From a virus, in the IMG/VR virus record IMGVR_UViG_3300025324_000019, positions 1 to 42,269 of that record: 42,269 nt of DNA; one strand, 5' to 3'. The first letter of the stretch is position 1, and every line of letters starts with the position of its first letter. The position numbers and the translations under genes were made by a program. The notes under the pieces were generated by a model, which saw only the letters and a program-made list of their open reading frames with translations, did not search any database and was not told where the DNA came from. This document shows, piece after piece, positions 31,272-38,688 of the stretch.

Positions 31272-31790
31272 TTTACTTCCTCCAGTGACGCTTCTACAGC
31301 TCGCATATAATTTTTCTCACTACGGTTTCAAACCTCGGGTAGACAGTGGTTCACTGACACGTCTCAAGTGAGCTCACGGCGTCGCATGTCAAGGACATGC
31401 TTTGGCCTATCGCATAAGGAAGTCGGAATTTTCCGAGACTTTGGGTGCAGTTTCCCCAACCCCGTTACTCCGAGGAGAGCGCACATTCCAGCATATGTGT
31501 GGCCGGGCTAGAATCAAGACTCGCGGTATTTCGGGCTGCCGGCATGCAGCATGCGTTCTTTTCGCTTTCTACTAGACTGAGCCGTTTGGCTTCCAGTGCC
31601 CCTGCCCCGTACGCGATCCGGGCTTGGTCTGATCATACCCGCGCTACTCGTTCTCACCACTTCCAGAAAGAAGGCTGAGCCTTAAAGCATGCGCGCGGTG
31701 TTCCCGGAAGGGCTTTTCAGGGGGGCGCCTCACCGTGAGCCTAAGTCAAAGGGTTAGTAAATCTCCTTTCGATCTTATCGAACCATCTTA
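31272..31790. other. Non-coding stretch with an RNA-like motif
   Basis: 519 bases between two minus-strand genes. Visible elements are a CAGTG/CACTG hairpin near 31345, the RNA-like motif at 31373-31413, a TCGGAA/TTCCGA hairpin near 31423, a TTCGAT/ATCGAA hairpin near 31770 and a CTCAC-C-GTGAG palindrome near 31730. No gene with a good ribosome binding site is seen on either strand. The region could encode a larger structured RNA. Confidence 0.45.
31373..31413 (+). ncRNA. Structured RNA-like motif, copy 2
   Basis: CTCACGGCGTCG, a hairpin (CATGTC, loop AAG, GACATG) and CTTTGGCCTATCGC on the plus strand. Flanks are identical to copy 1 on the minus strand at 24187-24228. The stem differs at three pairs and keeps pairing in each. 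No plus-strand gene follows for 2 kb, so this copy may be a free RNA or a site used as DNA. Confidence 0.4.
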
Positions 31791-32246
31791 TCATTCCCAA
31801 AGCGTGAATCGCCAGTCCTTGACTTTCTGCAATGCGTCATCCCGCCCATTGGCTTTATCTCGCAACCAGACGGCGTGCTTAACCCATTTATCCACTACGG
31901 TCTCAACATCGGCCGCCGTGGCGGGATCGATAATAGTCGGCGAACCCAGGCCATTATATATTTCCAAACGGCGCACCTGGGCGGCCGTTTTTCCCCAGAG
32001 CGCCAACACAGTCGCACTCGGATGATTCAGAAGTCGCCTTAGTGCTAATCGTTGACCTATTGGAACCTTTTTGCCTTCAGCCTTTGTTTCAAAAAATAAG
32101 TATAATCCACCTATTTCAACGTATGCGTCGATGTCCATAGGACGAATTGGAGGCGGGAGCCGGCGAACGATATATTCCCAAACAAACTGTCCGTCGTAGC
32201 CCGCCGGCGGATACATCTCAAACTTTTCTTTATTATAGAGACCCAT
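31791..32246 (-). CDS. PD-(D/E)XK-like protein
   Basis: A 151-residue protein. DIDAYVEIGGLYLFFETKAEGKKVPIGQRLALRRL has the Asp, Glu-x-Lys and Gln spacing of a small VRR-NUC / Holliday-junction-type nuclease core. The C-terminus is helical. It overlaps the methyltransferase stop by one base (TGATG). A nuclease beside a methyltransferase is suggestive but not proof of a restriction pair. Confidence 0.55.
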   Translation of the reverse strand: MGLYNKEKFEMYPPAGYDGQFVWEYIVRRLPPPIRPMDIDAYVEIGGLYLFFETKAEGKKVPIGQRLALRRLLNHPSATVLALWGKTAAQVRRLEIYNGLGSPTIIDPATAADVETVVDKWVKHAVWLRDKANGRDDALQKVKDWRFTLWE

Positions 32247-33118
32247 CAGCGGATAAATCCAAAGTCTTTAAAAATTGCCTTAAACTGATCCGTCTTTTTG
32301 CCATAGTAAAAAAAAGCTTGGCCCTGAGTCGGCATTTTCTCCCCCTGGACGGCATCGACAAACTTTACCCGGCCGCGGGTGAAGCAAATGAGGGCAGCCA
32401 TGGACTCGGCATTATGGAACCACGCCGTATCTGTAGCGGCGTTGGTTAATAAAATGGCATCGGTGACCTTTCCGCTCGCTACATGACGGACCAGCGCGTC
32501 CACAAAATTGGTCATAAAGGGTTGCGAATAGGGCGGATTGAGCCAAACTCTGCCGTGCCATTCTTTACTTAGGGCATTGTCTCTTTTTGTAAAATAGGAA
32601 GCTGCTTTTATTGTAGCTTGCGCAGTCTCGCAACTGGCTGGATCGAGATCTATTCCATCCATCACTAAGCGGGCTGCTTCGATATATTTGGCCGGGGTAA
32701 ACATCTCGTCGTTTTCATTTTCATGATCGCCGTAAAATGCCTTATCGACCAATAATGCCGCCCTATATTCGGCGCCCAGTAGGCGCGCGCGATACGTCGT
32801 CACTTCTTTGAGGTATTTCTTCCACCGGTGGACGCGGACTTTCCAGGTATCAACGTCCTCATCTGAAAAAGGTTGCAGTTCTGTAACCTTTTTATTCCCA
32901 CGTCCTGCCCCATGCTCCGGTGTTACTTTCCCCTCCCACCACTTGCAAAACTCGCCCTGCTCCTCGATCTTCACGTCCACCGCGTTTTCGAGAAGCGGCC
33001 AATCTTGAATTGCTTTGGCAAAGCCCGCTAGAGCGTCGAGCTTCGCCACCTTGATTCCAGTTTTAGCTGGGTTGAATTTATCGAGCGCGCTCGATGATCT
33101 CAATGCAATAGTTTTCAT
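32246..33118 (-). CDS. dam: Phage DNA N6-adenine methyltransferase
   Basis: A 290-residue protein. The C-terminal half is a phage-type Dam domain: MFTPAKYIEAARLVMDGIDLDPASCETA (AdoMet region, about 140-166), WLNPPYSQPF with catalytic NPPY (194-197), then LLTNAATDTAWFH and a final QGQAFFYYGK. It transfers a methyl group to adenine N6, probably protecting phage DNA from restriction. The N-terminal 130 residues are a helical extension of unknown role. The gene lies behind a leader with hairpins and a terminator, so expression may be attenuated. Confidence 0.85.
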   Translation of the reverse strand: MKTIALRSSSALDKFNPAKTGIKVAKLDALAGFAKAIQDWPLLENAVDVKIEEQGEFCKWWEGKVTPEHGAGRGNKKVTELQPFSDEDVDTWKVRVHRWKKYLKEVTTYRARLLGAEYRAALLVDKAFYGDHENENDEMFTPAKYIEAARLVMDGIDLDPASCETAQATIKAASYFTKRDNALSKEWHGRVWLNPPYSQPFMTNFVDALVRHVASGKVTDAILLTNAATDTAWFHNAESMAALICFTRGRVKFVDAVQGEKMPTQGQAFFYYGKKTDQFKAIFKDFGFIR

Positions 33119-33149
33119 CCCGCGCCTTTCAGTTGTTTAGGGCAAACGC

Positions 33150-33182
33150 AAAAAGCCCCGCGGCCTAGATGGCCGAAGGGCT
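33150..33182 (-). terminator. Intrinsic terminator in the dam leader
   Basis: On the minus strand AGCCC and GGCC arms pair with GGCC and GGGCT, followed by TTTTT. It lies between the minus promoter and the dam start (33118), so it would act as an attenuator. Confidence 0.6.
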
Positions 33183-33241
33183 CCGTGGTTTGCAGTTGAC
33201 CGCCTGGAATTCTAGTTTTGAGTGAAAGAAAAGACATTTCG

Positions 33242-33292
33242 TTCCCCTATCACGGGAATGGAGGTGGGGGCGGTGATAGCGCCCCCGACCTC
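33242..33292 (-). promoter_or_regulatory. Two hairpins with complementary loops
   Basis: Stem TTCCC/GGGAA (33242-33258) has loop CTATCAC. Stem GAGGT+GGGGGCG/CGCCCCC+ACCTC (33261-33292) has loop GTGATAG. The loops are perfect 7-base complements, so a kissing complex is possible. The dam transcript would contain both hairpins before the terminator. Confidence 0.55.
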
Positions 33293-33330
33293 AGCTTTGC
33301 AAGTCGGCACCTGACCAAGCATCAATTCAC

Positions 33331-33359
33331 TTCCTACTCTTTTTCCGAATTGCTGTCAA
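33331..33359 (-). promoter_or_regulatory. Promoter candidate for dam
   Basis: Minus strand TTGACA (33359-33354), a 17-base spacer and TAGGAA (33336-33331). The same pair and spacing appear before the replication gene at 34437. The -35 is consensus; the -10 is weak. Confidence 0.45.
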
Positions 33360-33374
33360 GCGCAAATATTTTCC

Positions 33375-33404
33375 TTGACACCTTCTCTGCGTCTCTGATA
33401 TGTT
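33375..33404 (+). promoter_or_regulatory. Sigma70-like promoter candidate
   Basis: TTGACA (33375-33380), an 18-base spacer and TATGTT (33399-33404), upstream of the ATG at 33434. It is divergent to the dam promoter. Confidence 0.5.
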
Positions 33405-33433
33405 TCGGCCATCTCGTTGCTGGGAGACAATCA

Positions 33434-33718
33434 ATGAACGATAGTGAGATCTCCGATTCCGCCTTGAAGCGGATCGGTAAGTCGACTCTACTCGACGAAA
33501 TTTGGCAGGCTCGCTGTAGGGTGATTGCCAATTCCAATCCACCGCGCGAATCGCTGCGTCTTTTGATTCACCATGATTCCTTTCGTGAACTCCTACGGGA
33601 TCCGCGCTACGTCGAGCAGATACAGCGGCGATCCTGGCGAATGCCGCCAATGTTCGCCGACATGCTGCTCATTGTAACAGAATGGGTCGAGGGTTTTGAA
33701 ATCGTGATCCGGGAGTAA
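33434..33718 (+). CDS. Hypothetical protein
   Basis: A 94-residue helical protein. I chose ATG 33434 because it has GGGAG and lies after the promoter candidate; the longer frame runs through the hairpin region. Basic and Trp-containing. First gene of the rightward replication operon. Function unknown. Confidence 0.55.
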   Translation: MNDSEISDSALKRIGKSTLLDEIWQARCRVIANSNPPRESLRLLIHHDSFRELLRDPRYVEQIQRRSWRMPPMFADMLLIVTEWVEGFEIVIRE

Positions 33719-33721
33719 CCC

Positions 33722-34066
33722 ATGAACGTTAACGGCATTCTCATCGACAAAATTCTGGCCGCGGCAGTCCCGGAGATCGCCTACGAGCATCGCCAAGCAA
33801 ATCGCGCAACGGTGGGGCATCTCACCGGAGAGGACCGGCTGATGCTCCGAGTGCTCGAAGATGCCGTCGACGTCATTCACGGTGCAGTCACCGCAGGAAC
33901 CTATTCCTACAAGCACAAGGAAGAGCCTCGGTTGGAGGCCATCGAGTGGTTCGAATCGGACGATGAGGACTGGATATTTTCTTTTGTGTCGATCTGTGAG
34001 CGGTTCGGGCTCGACCCCCAGGCGGTGCGCGCGGCCGTGCTGGGGAAGAAGAAGCGCGCAGCTTGA
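33722..34066 (+). CDS. Hypothetical protein
   Basis: A 114-residue protein (starts NVNGILIDKILAAAVPEIAYEH) with an acidic centre and a basic end (GKKKRAA). GGGAG ribosome binding site. It belongs to the same operon as the previous gene. Function unknown. Confidence 0.55.
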   Translation: MNVNGILIDKILAAAVPEIAYEHRQANRATVGHLTGEDRLMLRVLEDAVDVIHGAVTAGTYSYKHKEEPRLEAIEWFESDDEDWIFSFVSICERFGLDPQAVRAAVLGKKKRAA

Positions 34067-34067
34067 C

Positions 34068-34304
34068 ATGACAAGACCATATTTAATAACAAATCTTGCG
34101 TTTACTCGCGCTTCGGATGACGAATCGTATCACGAGCGATTTTCCGGTACGCCGAAATTGACAGCGAGAAATCTGGTCGGCGGGATAGGTTCCATGAGTT
34201 GCGTGCGCTGTCATGTGGCAATCTCGTTTTCCATTGACAAGACGCTGAATCGCGAACCGATCGAATGTCCATTTTGTTTTCGAACACTGAGGGACGCGGT
34301 ATAA
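34068..34304 (+). CDS. Zinc-ribbon hypothetical protein
   Basis: A 78-residue protein whose ATG is one base after the previous stop. SCVRCHVAIS and ECPFCFRTL form a four-Cys site in the C-terminal half. Function unknown. A terminator follows. Confidence 0.5.
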   Translation: MTRPYLITNLAFTRASDDESYHERFSGTPKLTARNLVGGIGSMSCVRCHVAISFSIDKTLNREPIECPFCFRTLRDAV

Positions 34305-34358
34305 AGTAGCCACGCTGAATCCATGCTGGAGATCCTGAAATCAACAGAGTTCAGAAAT

Positions 34359-34415
34359 GGGCCGGCAAGCGGTTCTCCCCGAATCGCGGTGCCCAGCACA
34401 CCTGCCGGCCCTTTT
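34359..34415 (+). terminator. Intrinsic terminator
   Basis: A nine-base stem GGGCCGGCA (34359-34367) with TGCCGGCCC (34403-34411), then TTTT. The loop of about 35 bases contains a second small stem. It would end the transcript of the 33434-34304 genes. Confidence 0.6.
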
Positions 34416-34436
34416 GTGGGCTCTTGAAGATACCCC

Positions 34437-34465
34437 TTGACATCGGTTTCGGGATAGTTTAGGAA
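34437..34465 (+). promoter_or_regulatory. Promoter candidate for the replication genes
   Basis: TTGACA (34437-34442), a 17-base spacer and TAGGAA (34460-34465). Between it and the next gene is a strong GC hairpin (about 34508-34542). The same -35/-10 pair lies in front of dam. Confidence 0.5.
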
Positions 34466-34563
34466 TTGCTTCATGTTCTCGACTCAGGTTGATCACCGTG
34501 AGTCTTTCCTTCCGGGGGCGGGGTGGCTTCACACACTCCGCCCCCCAGCTCGTGAAGGAGCTT

Positions 34564-35238
34564 ATGGCCAAATATCGGCGCTTCCATCCAATTAGCCACG
34601 ATTTTAATCGTGATCCTGAGATAATTGCCCTTCGCAGAGATTTCGGCGATTGGGCTGCTCTTGCTTGGCAAGAATGCCTCTCGATCGCTGATCGAAATGA
34701 TGGGATTGTGCCTGGAAGTCTGGATCAAATTGCCTCGATCTTGGCTCCAGTTTCCCTTCAGATGTATCACAGACGCGCCCAGAACGCAGCTAGAACGATG
34801 CTAGAACGCTTCACAGATAACTCATGGATAACAGTGCGTCCTGACTGCATTGAGATAGTCAAGTATTGGGAATATCACAGAAGACGGGATGCCAAACAGG
34901 CACCCTCCGAACCTAACCTAACCAAACCTAACCTAATTAAGATAAGAGAAGATAAGATTAAGAGCGCGCGCAAATGCGCGCTTCCAACCGAGTTTCAACC
35001 TTCGGAAGCGATTATGTCTTGGGCCTCAGAGAAGAACCTACCCGATCCGGCCACCGAGTTTGATGCCTTCAGGGATTATCATGCAAGCAGGGGTTCCCAG
35101 TTCATTGACTGGGATGCTGCGTTCCGTACTTGGCTCCGCAATGCTAAGAAGTTCAATCGCAACGGTGATAGACCTGGACGACAACGCGAAGGTGAACTTA
35201 GTGAACGAACACAACGAATGCTACGGAGGGGATTATGA
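34564..35238 (+). CDS. Replication initiator-like protein (O/replisome-organizer type)
   Basis: A 224-residue protein. Residues about 1-115 (KYRRFHPISHDF, then DPEIIALRRDFGDWAALAWQECLSIADRNDG, and ITVRPDCIEIVKYWEYHRR) resemble the N-terminal winged-helix domain of phage replication initiators. A Lys/Asn linker (residues about 117-135) is coded by the repeat region. The C-terminal half (TEFQPSEAIMSWASEKN, then FRDYHASRGSQFIDWDAAFRTWLRNAKKF) matches the C-terminal pattern of O-like proteins. It probably binds iterons and recruits the helicase loader coded downstream. ATG 34564 has AAGGAG. Confidence 0.7.
   Translation: MAKYRRFHPISHDFNRDPEIIALRRDFGDWAALAWQECLSIADRNDGIVPGSLDQIASILAPVSLQMYHRRAQNAARTMLERFTDNSWITVRPDCIEIVKYWEYHRRRDAKQAPSEPNLTKPNLIKIREDKIKSARKCALPTEFQPSEAIMSWASEKNLPDPATEFDAFRDYHASRGSQFIDWDAAFRTWLRNAKKFNRNGDRPGRQREGELSERTQRMLRRGL
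34911..34982 (+). other. Replication origin candidate inside the initiator gene
   Basis: Direct repeats of CCTAACCTAA separated by CCAAA (34912-34936) are followed by an AT-rich segment (34937-34962) and a perfect 7-base hairpin AGCGCGC/GCGCGCT (34963-34982). Iterons next to AT-rich DNA inside an initiator gene match the layout of lambda O and similar genes. Confidence 0.5.
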
Positions 35239-35588
35239 ATCGAGAATTTTTCAACCAACAGTATACGGCGATGGTCAACGCCTACACTATAGCGCAGAAG
35301 CTATCCGATGAAGCCCAGGACGTTTATTGGGAAATGCTAAAAGGTATTCCCGACGACAAATTCGCGGCCGGTGTTCGTCATTGTTTAGGGAGTTGTAAAT
35401 TCTTTCCCACGATCGCTGAGCTTGGCGAAGCGAGCCTTCCGATGCAATCAGAGAGTTATCCCTACAATCCCCACATTTATCGAGAACCCAGAAAAGTCAC
35501 ATGGCAAGAACAGGTCGCTATAATCTCAAAGCCCCGAACGGCCATTCCCGCAAACGTAAAGGAGTTACTATATGGAATCGGAAAATAA
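35235..35588 (+). CDS. Helicase-loader-like protein
   Basis: A 117-residue protein. Residues 1-65 (QYTAMVNAYTIAQKLSDEAQDVYWEML, then IPDDKFAAGVRHCLGSCKFFPTIAELG) match the N-terminal pattern of G39P-type or ReplP-type helicase loaders, with the FPTIAEL end. It follows the initiator in lambda-like O-P order and overlaps it by ATGA. Probably loads the host DnaB helicase. Confidence 0.55.
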   Translation: MNREFFNQQYTAMVNAYTIAQKLSDEAQDVYWEMLKGIPDDKFAAGVRHCLGSCKFFPTIAELGEASLPMQSESYPYNPHIYREPRKVTWQEQVAIISKPRTAIPANVKELLYGIGK

Positions 35589-35799
35589 ATCAAAGATCGA
35601 TCAGGTGATGGCGGATATCGAAGATCCTCATCATGCCACGCGATTTCCAGATGGCACAACTCAACAATGTCGAGATTATCTGACTACGATTTGGCGAATG
35701 CAGGACGCTAACGGTTTCAGAACGATCAATAATCCCAACTGGTATAAACCGGCGCCACTCAAGGCCAAGGCCGACCTCTTGAGAAAGCAGGGAGTATGA
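35572..35799 (+). CDS. Hypothetical protein
   Basis: A 75-residue protein overlapping the loader gene by 17 bases, with AAAGGAG in the overlap. Charged, with RDYLTTIWRMQD. Function unknown. Confidence 0.5.
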   Translation: MESENKSKIDQVMADIEDPHHATRFPDGTTQQCRDYLTTIWRMQDANGFRTINNPNWYKPAPLKAKADLLRKQGV

Positions 35800-36011
35800 G
35801 CAAGCTAGACGAAATCGAGGCCGAACTGGTCAAATGCAGGGCAGACCGGATGAGATTCACAGGACCAATGCTCGTTGAGGACATGGCCGCTGCGTGCCGG
35901 TACGTGCGGGCGGCGGAAGCGGCCCTGGCATATTGCGAGGGGGTCTTAGGCGATACGCCTGAGCATCGTCTTTTATCTGCTGCCCGTCGCGCGCTTGGGA
36001 TCGAGTCATGA
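35796..36011 (+). CDS. Hypothetical helical protein
   Basis: A 71-residue helical protein, ATGA-coupled to both neighbours. No family recognised. Confidence 0.5.
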   Translation: MSKLDEIEAELVKCRADRMRFTGPMLVEDMAAACRYVRAAEAALAYCEGVLGDTPEHRLLSAARRALGIES

Positions 36012-36271
36012 GCGGCTGGCGCGCCGGCTACGAAGGCCACGAGAAGATCTCTACGCGGATCCTGAAGAGGGGTTGGCCGAAGGGGAGGCCGCGGCGAAAG
36101 GGTAAGAAGGCTACGAAGGCGCAGTATCGCTTCGTTGGCGGCGCCGGCCGCGCGCGTTACTGCATGCCGTGCGATCTGTCCTTTCCGGGGATGGCCGAGC
36201 TCGAAGCGCACCAAGCCGACAAGCATGGAGTTAGATTTGTGAGGCCCGATTTGCATCGAACCAGCGTTTAA
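36008..36271 (+). CDS. C2H2-type zinc-finger protein
   Basis: An 87-residue protein. A basic N-terminal region (WPKGRPRRKGKKATK) precedes YCMPCDLSFPGMAELEAHQADKHG, which has the C-x2-C-x12-H-x5-H spacing of a C2H2 finger. Rare in phages. It lies just before the large terminase and may bind DNA. Confidence 0.55.
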   Translation: MSGWRAGYEGHEKISTRILKRGWPKGRPRRKGKKATKAQYRFVGGAGRARYCMPCDLSFPGMAELEAHQADKHGVRFVRPDLHRTSV

Positions 36272-36285
36272 ACTAATCTCTGTTC

Positions 36286-37836
36286 ATGGCCGGCCGCTCG
36301 ATACTCACCCCCCAGAGTAAACCCTCAAGCACGTTAAAATTAAGTTTAGGCCCGGTAGGCGGAGCGTTTGTCCGTGCCGTGCAGGACGGCTTGGCCTCGG
36401 AGTACGCGATCTGTGGCCCGAGAGGGGAGGCAAAAACCCAAGACACGCTGATCGCCATTGCTCTCCATGGTTCACGTCACGCCGAGTTGGGATTTGCCAC
36501 TCCCGCCAGGTGGATGTACGTTGCCGATACTTTTCGTACACACATTACCAAAACTCACGTCTCGATGTTGTACCCATTTTGGGGTAACGCTTGGCGCTTG
36601 CACGACGAGGGCCATCTCGGAGTCTTCTTGAGCCAGACAGGGGCTCCGCTTGTAGTCCTGGAAATGTTCGGCGTTGAAGATCAGGGTGCTCGTGACAGAT
36701 TAAAAGCCGAGTGCGTTGGCTTGGCGTTCGAAGAAGCGGCGCCCTCCCAGGAGCTCGGCTCCAATGGAATTGATGAGCAAAGCTGGGAGACCGGGCTTAC
36801 TTCTCGGCGCATTCCGTCGTATTCGAACCCCGGACTTCTCAACATGAACCCGCCCGATGAGGATTACTGGGTCGTACAGCGCTGGAAGTTTGGCCCACAG
36901 GCTGCGCCCTTTTACGGATATCATCCCGACTATGCGAAGATGGTTGAGTGGGAAGGAAAGCAGATCGATGTCAGGAGAATGTGGTTTCGAGCGCCGGTCG
37001 GTGATAACCCGCACGTCAGCATGGAGATCCGCAAGCGCAACGAACTCGCAATAACCGATGAACAGGTAAAAGCTCGACTGGCTCATGGAGAATTCGGTTC
37101 CGTCCAGCTCGGCGAGTCGGTGGCTCAGGACTTTCGACGCGACGAAATGGTTGCCAAGGAGCGTCTATACCCGATGGAGTCTGCTGGGCCGATGTTCTTC
37201 GGCTGGGACGGCTGGCATCATCCGTACTGTGTGATCGGGCAAGAACTCAAGGGCCAGGTACGAGTCTATGCAGTGCTGGGCTTCGGGCAACGGTCGGGCG
37301 GGATCTATGATTTGATCTCGGAGCAGGTCAAGCCCTGGCTCGCCAAGTATGCGTCATGGTGCTTTCAGGCGGCGACATGCCGACTCCATGGATTCGATCC
37401 ATCGATGGAAACCGGAGATCAATCCAACCCGGATACGAATTCGGTTGTCGCCATCGAAGGCGGGATAGGCGGTTTCGTCGAACCGATACCGACGAAATGG
37501 CCTCCCCGCGTGGCGCCCATGACAAGTCTGCTCAAGCGTCACAATGCTCTGCTCATCGACCCGATCGACGGCGATCCGCTCATCAAGGCCATGGGCGGCC
37601 GGTGGTTCTACCCCAAAGATCGTTTTGGGAAAGTCTCGCGAGATCTCCCCAAGAAGCCCAATCATCCCTGGGAAGACATCGGCGATGCCTTTCTTGCTCT
37701 ACTGTCTCGTATCGCGCCCGGGGCAGAGAAAATAGCCGCCGGGCCTTCGAAAACGGTTACAAAATTTGACGCGAGATTTGTTGATGACCCACGGTTTTCA
37801 GATCGAGAAGACAGTTTCGACCCCAGACTTGCTTGA
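36286..37836 (+). CDS. terL: Terminase large subunit
   Basis: A 516-residue packaging motor. Walker A is GPRGEAKT (residues 44-51), with Glu-Ala in place of the usual Gly-Ser. Walker B and the catalytic Glu are in VGLAFEEA (144-151). A nuclease domain begins near FFGWDGWHHPYCVIGQELKG and continues to HPWEDIGDAFLALL. It cuts concatemers and pumps DNA into the capsid together with the portal. Start ATG 36286. The portal follows after five or six small genes. Confidence 0.85.
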   Translation: MAGRSILTPQSKPSSTLKLSLGPVGGAFVRAVQDGLASEYAICGPRGEAKTQDTLIAIALHGSRHAELGFATPARWMYVADTFRTHITKTHVSMLYPFWGNAWRLHDEGHLGVFLSQTGAPLVVLEMFGVEDQGARDRLKAECVGLAFEEAAPSQELGSNGIDEQSWETGLTSRRIPSYSNPGLLNMNPPDEDYWVVQRWKFGPQAAPFYGYHPDYAKMVEWEGKQIDVRRMWFRAPVGDNPHVSMEIRKRNELAITDEQVKARLAHGEFGSVQLGESVAQDFRRDEMVAKERLYPMESAGPMFFGWDGWHHPYCVIGQELKGQVRVYAVLGFGQRSGGIYDLISEQVKPWLAKYASWCFQAATCRLHGFDPSMETGDQSNPDTNSVVAIEGGIGGFVEPIPTKWPPRVAPMTSLLKRHNALLIDPIDGDPLIKAMGGRWFYPKDRFGKVSRDLPKKPNHPWEDIGDAFLALLSRIAPGAEKIAAGPSKTVTKFDARFVDDPRFSDREDSFDPRLA

Positions 37837-37883
37837 TTTCTCTGAGTTATGAGAGTAGTAGGTTAAAACATAAGCCACCTACA

Positions 37884-37979
37884 ATGAATCCAAACCGCGC
37901 CGTTCGCGTTCTTCGACAAAAACTACAATCGGCAGTCCTGTCTGCCAGAGCACAGGCAGTCGCCGACAAACGGAGGTAA
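37884..37979 (+). CDS. Possible 31-residue ORF
   Basis: It encodes NPNRAVRVLRQKLQSAVLSA and a basic end, with the next gene's GGAGG inside its last codons. The ribosome binding site is weak and the coding value uncertain. The other bases of 37837-37981 show only a short stop-rich spacer. Confidence 0.25.
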   Translation: MNPNRAVRVLRQKLQSAVLSARAQAVADKRR

Positions 37980-37981
37980 TT

Positions 37982-38173
37982 ATGGCGAGTTTTTTTTCAA
38001 GCCCCGACACCCCCGATGCTATATCGCGCCCCAAGGACACCGCTGGCACCAAGGCTCAGGCTGCTGACTTGAAACGTCGTGAGGCCGGCGGACTAACGAA
38101 ACAGACCGATCTCGCAGGCTTCAGGCAGATGATGTCGAGCTATCAAGACCTAAAACCCACGCTGGGAGCGTGA
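37982..38173 (+). CDS. Hypothetical protein
   Basis: A 63-residue protein with a CGGAGG ribosome binding site. The N-terminus is SFFSSPDTPDAI; a helical C-terminal half ends SSYQDLKPTLGA. Between terminase and portal; perhaps a small virion or assembly factor. Confidence 0.5.
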   Translation: MASFFSSPDTPDAISRPKDTAGTKAQAADLKRREAGGLTKQTDLAGFRQMMSSYQDLKPTLGA

Positions 38174-38178
38174 AGCCT

Positions 38179-38373
38179 ATGCAGACTCACGAATTCACTC
38201 ATGAGATAATTCCTGCCCGTCGCAATCCAAGAGGCGTTAGATATTTACTCTCCGCGCGGTTTGCGAACGGCAGGGATTTCGTCGCGTGGTTTGAGGACCG
38301 GCCTGAGCCGGATGATATTATTTTCTGTTTAGAGAAGGCGCGTCGAGCCGTTGAAACAGGAGCGCATGTTTGA
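38179..38373 (+). CDS. Hypothetical protein
   Basis: A 64-residue protein. ATG 38179 has GGGAG at proper distance; a GTG at 38170 overlaps the previous stop and is the alternative. It ends in a helix, AVETGAHV. Function unknown. Confidence 0.45.
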   Translation: MQTHEFTHEIIPARRNPRGVRYLLSARFANGRDFVAWFEDRPEPDDIIFCLEKARRAVETGAHV

Positions 38374-38669
38374 TGGATGCTACTTATCTTTTAAAATTGA
38401 TTCAGCGCGAAGGGTTTTATAATCTTGCCGGTTCCGACGGATGTCTCTGTGCTCATGTCTTACTGCACGGCGTAATGATTGACGTTACCTGCCAGAAATC
38501 TAGTTGCAAAGTTTGCCCGCATGGTGTGTGCATTCATATCTCGGGCGGGCCGGAGATAACACGGAGCGAGGCAAGCCTGTTGGCTGAACAGATCAAATCC
38601 GAGATTGAACCCATGATTGAGGAATTAGATGTTCATGTTGTCTACGAATCGGGCACTGACGCAGAGTGA
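38373..38669 (+). CDS. Cys-rich hypothetical protein
   Basis: A 98-residue protein. CLCAHVLLHG and CQKSSCKVCPHGVC form a likely metal-binding cluster; the C-terminus is an acidic helix and strand. Its start overlaps the previous stop (TGATG). Confidence 0.5.
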   Translation: MDATYLLKLIQREGFYNLAGSDGCLCAHVLLHGVMIDVTCQKSSCKVCPHGVCIHISGGPEITRSEASLLAEQIKSEIEPMIEELDVHVVYESGTDAE

Positions 38670-38688
38670 GCGCCGAAGGAGTCTAGCT

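Noticed and set aside
31495-31575. ORF starting MCGRA, like an SRAP/HMCES protein
   Set aside because: It stops after 26 codons and no other SRAP motif follows in any frame.
31400-31680. Possible RNase P RNA or tRNA fragments
   Set aside because: A CAGAA..GGCT piece and a few stems resemble RNase P regions, but the other conserved blocks are missing. No cloverleaf could be drawn.
33266-33286. Ten-base match to a lambda operator half-site (TATCACCGCC)
   Set aside because: No repressor gene is present and the match lies in a strong hairpin arm; treated as coincidence.
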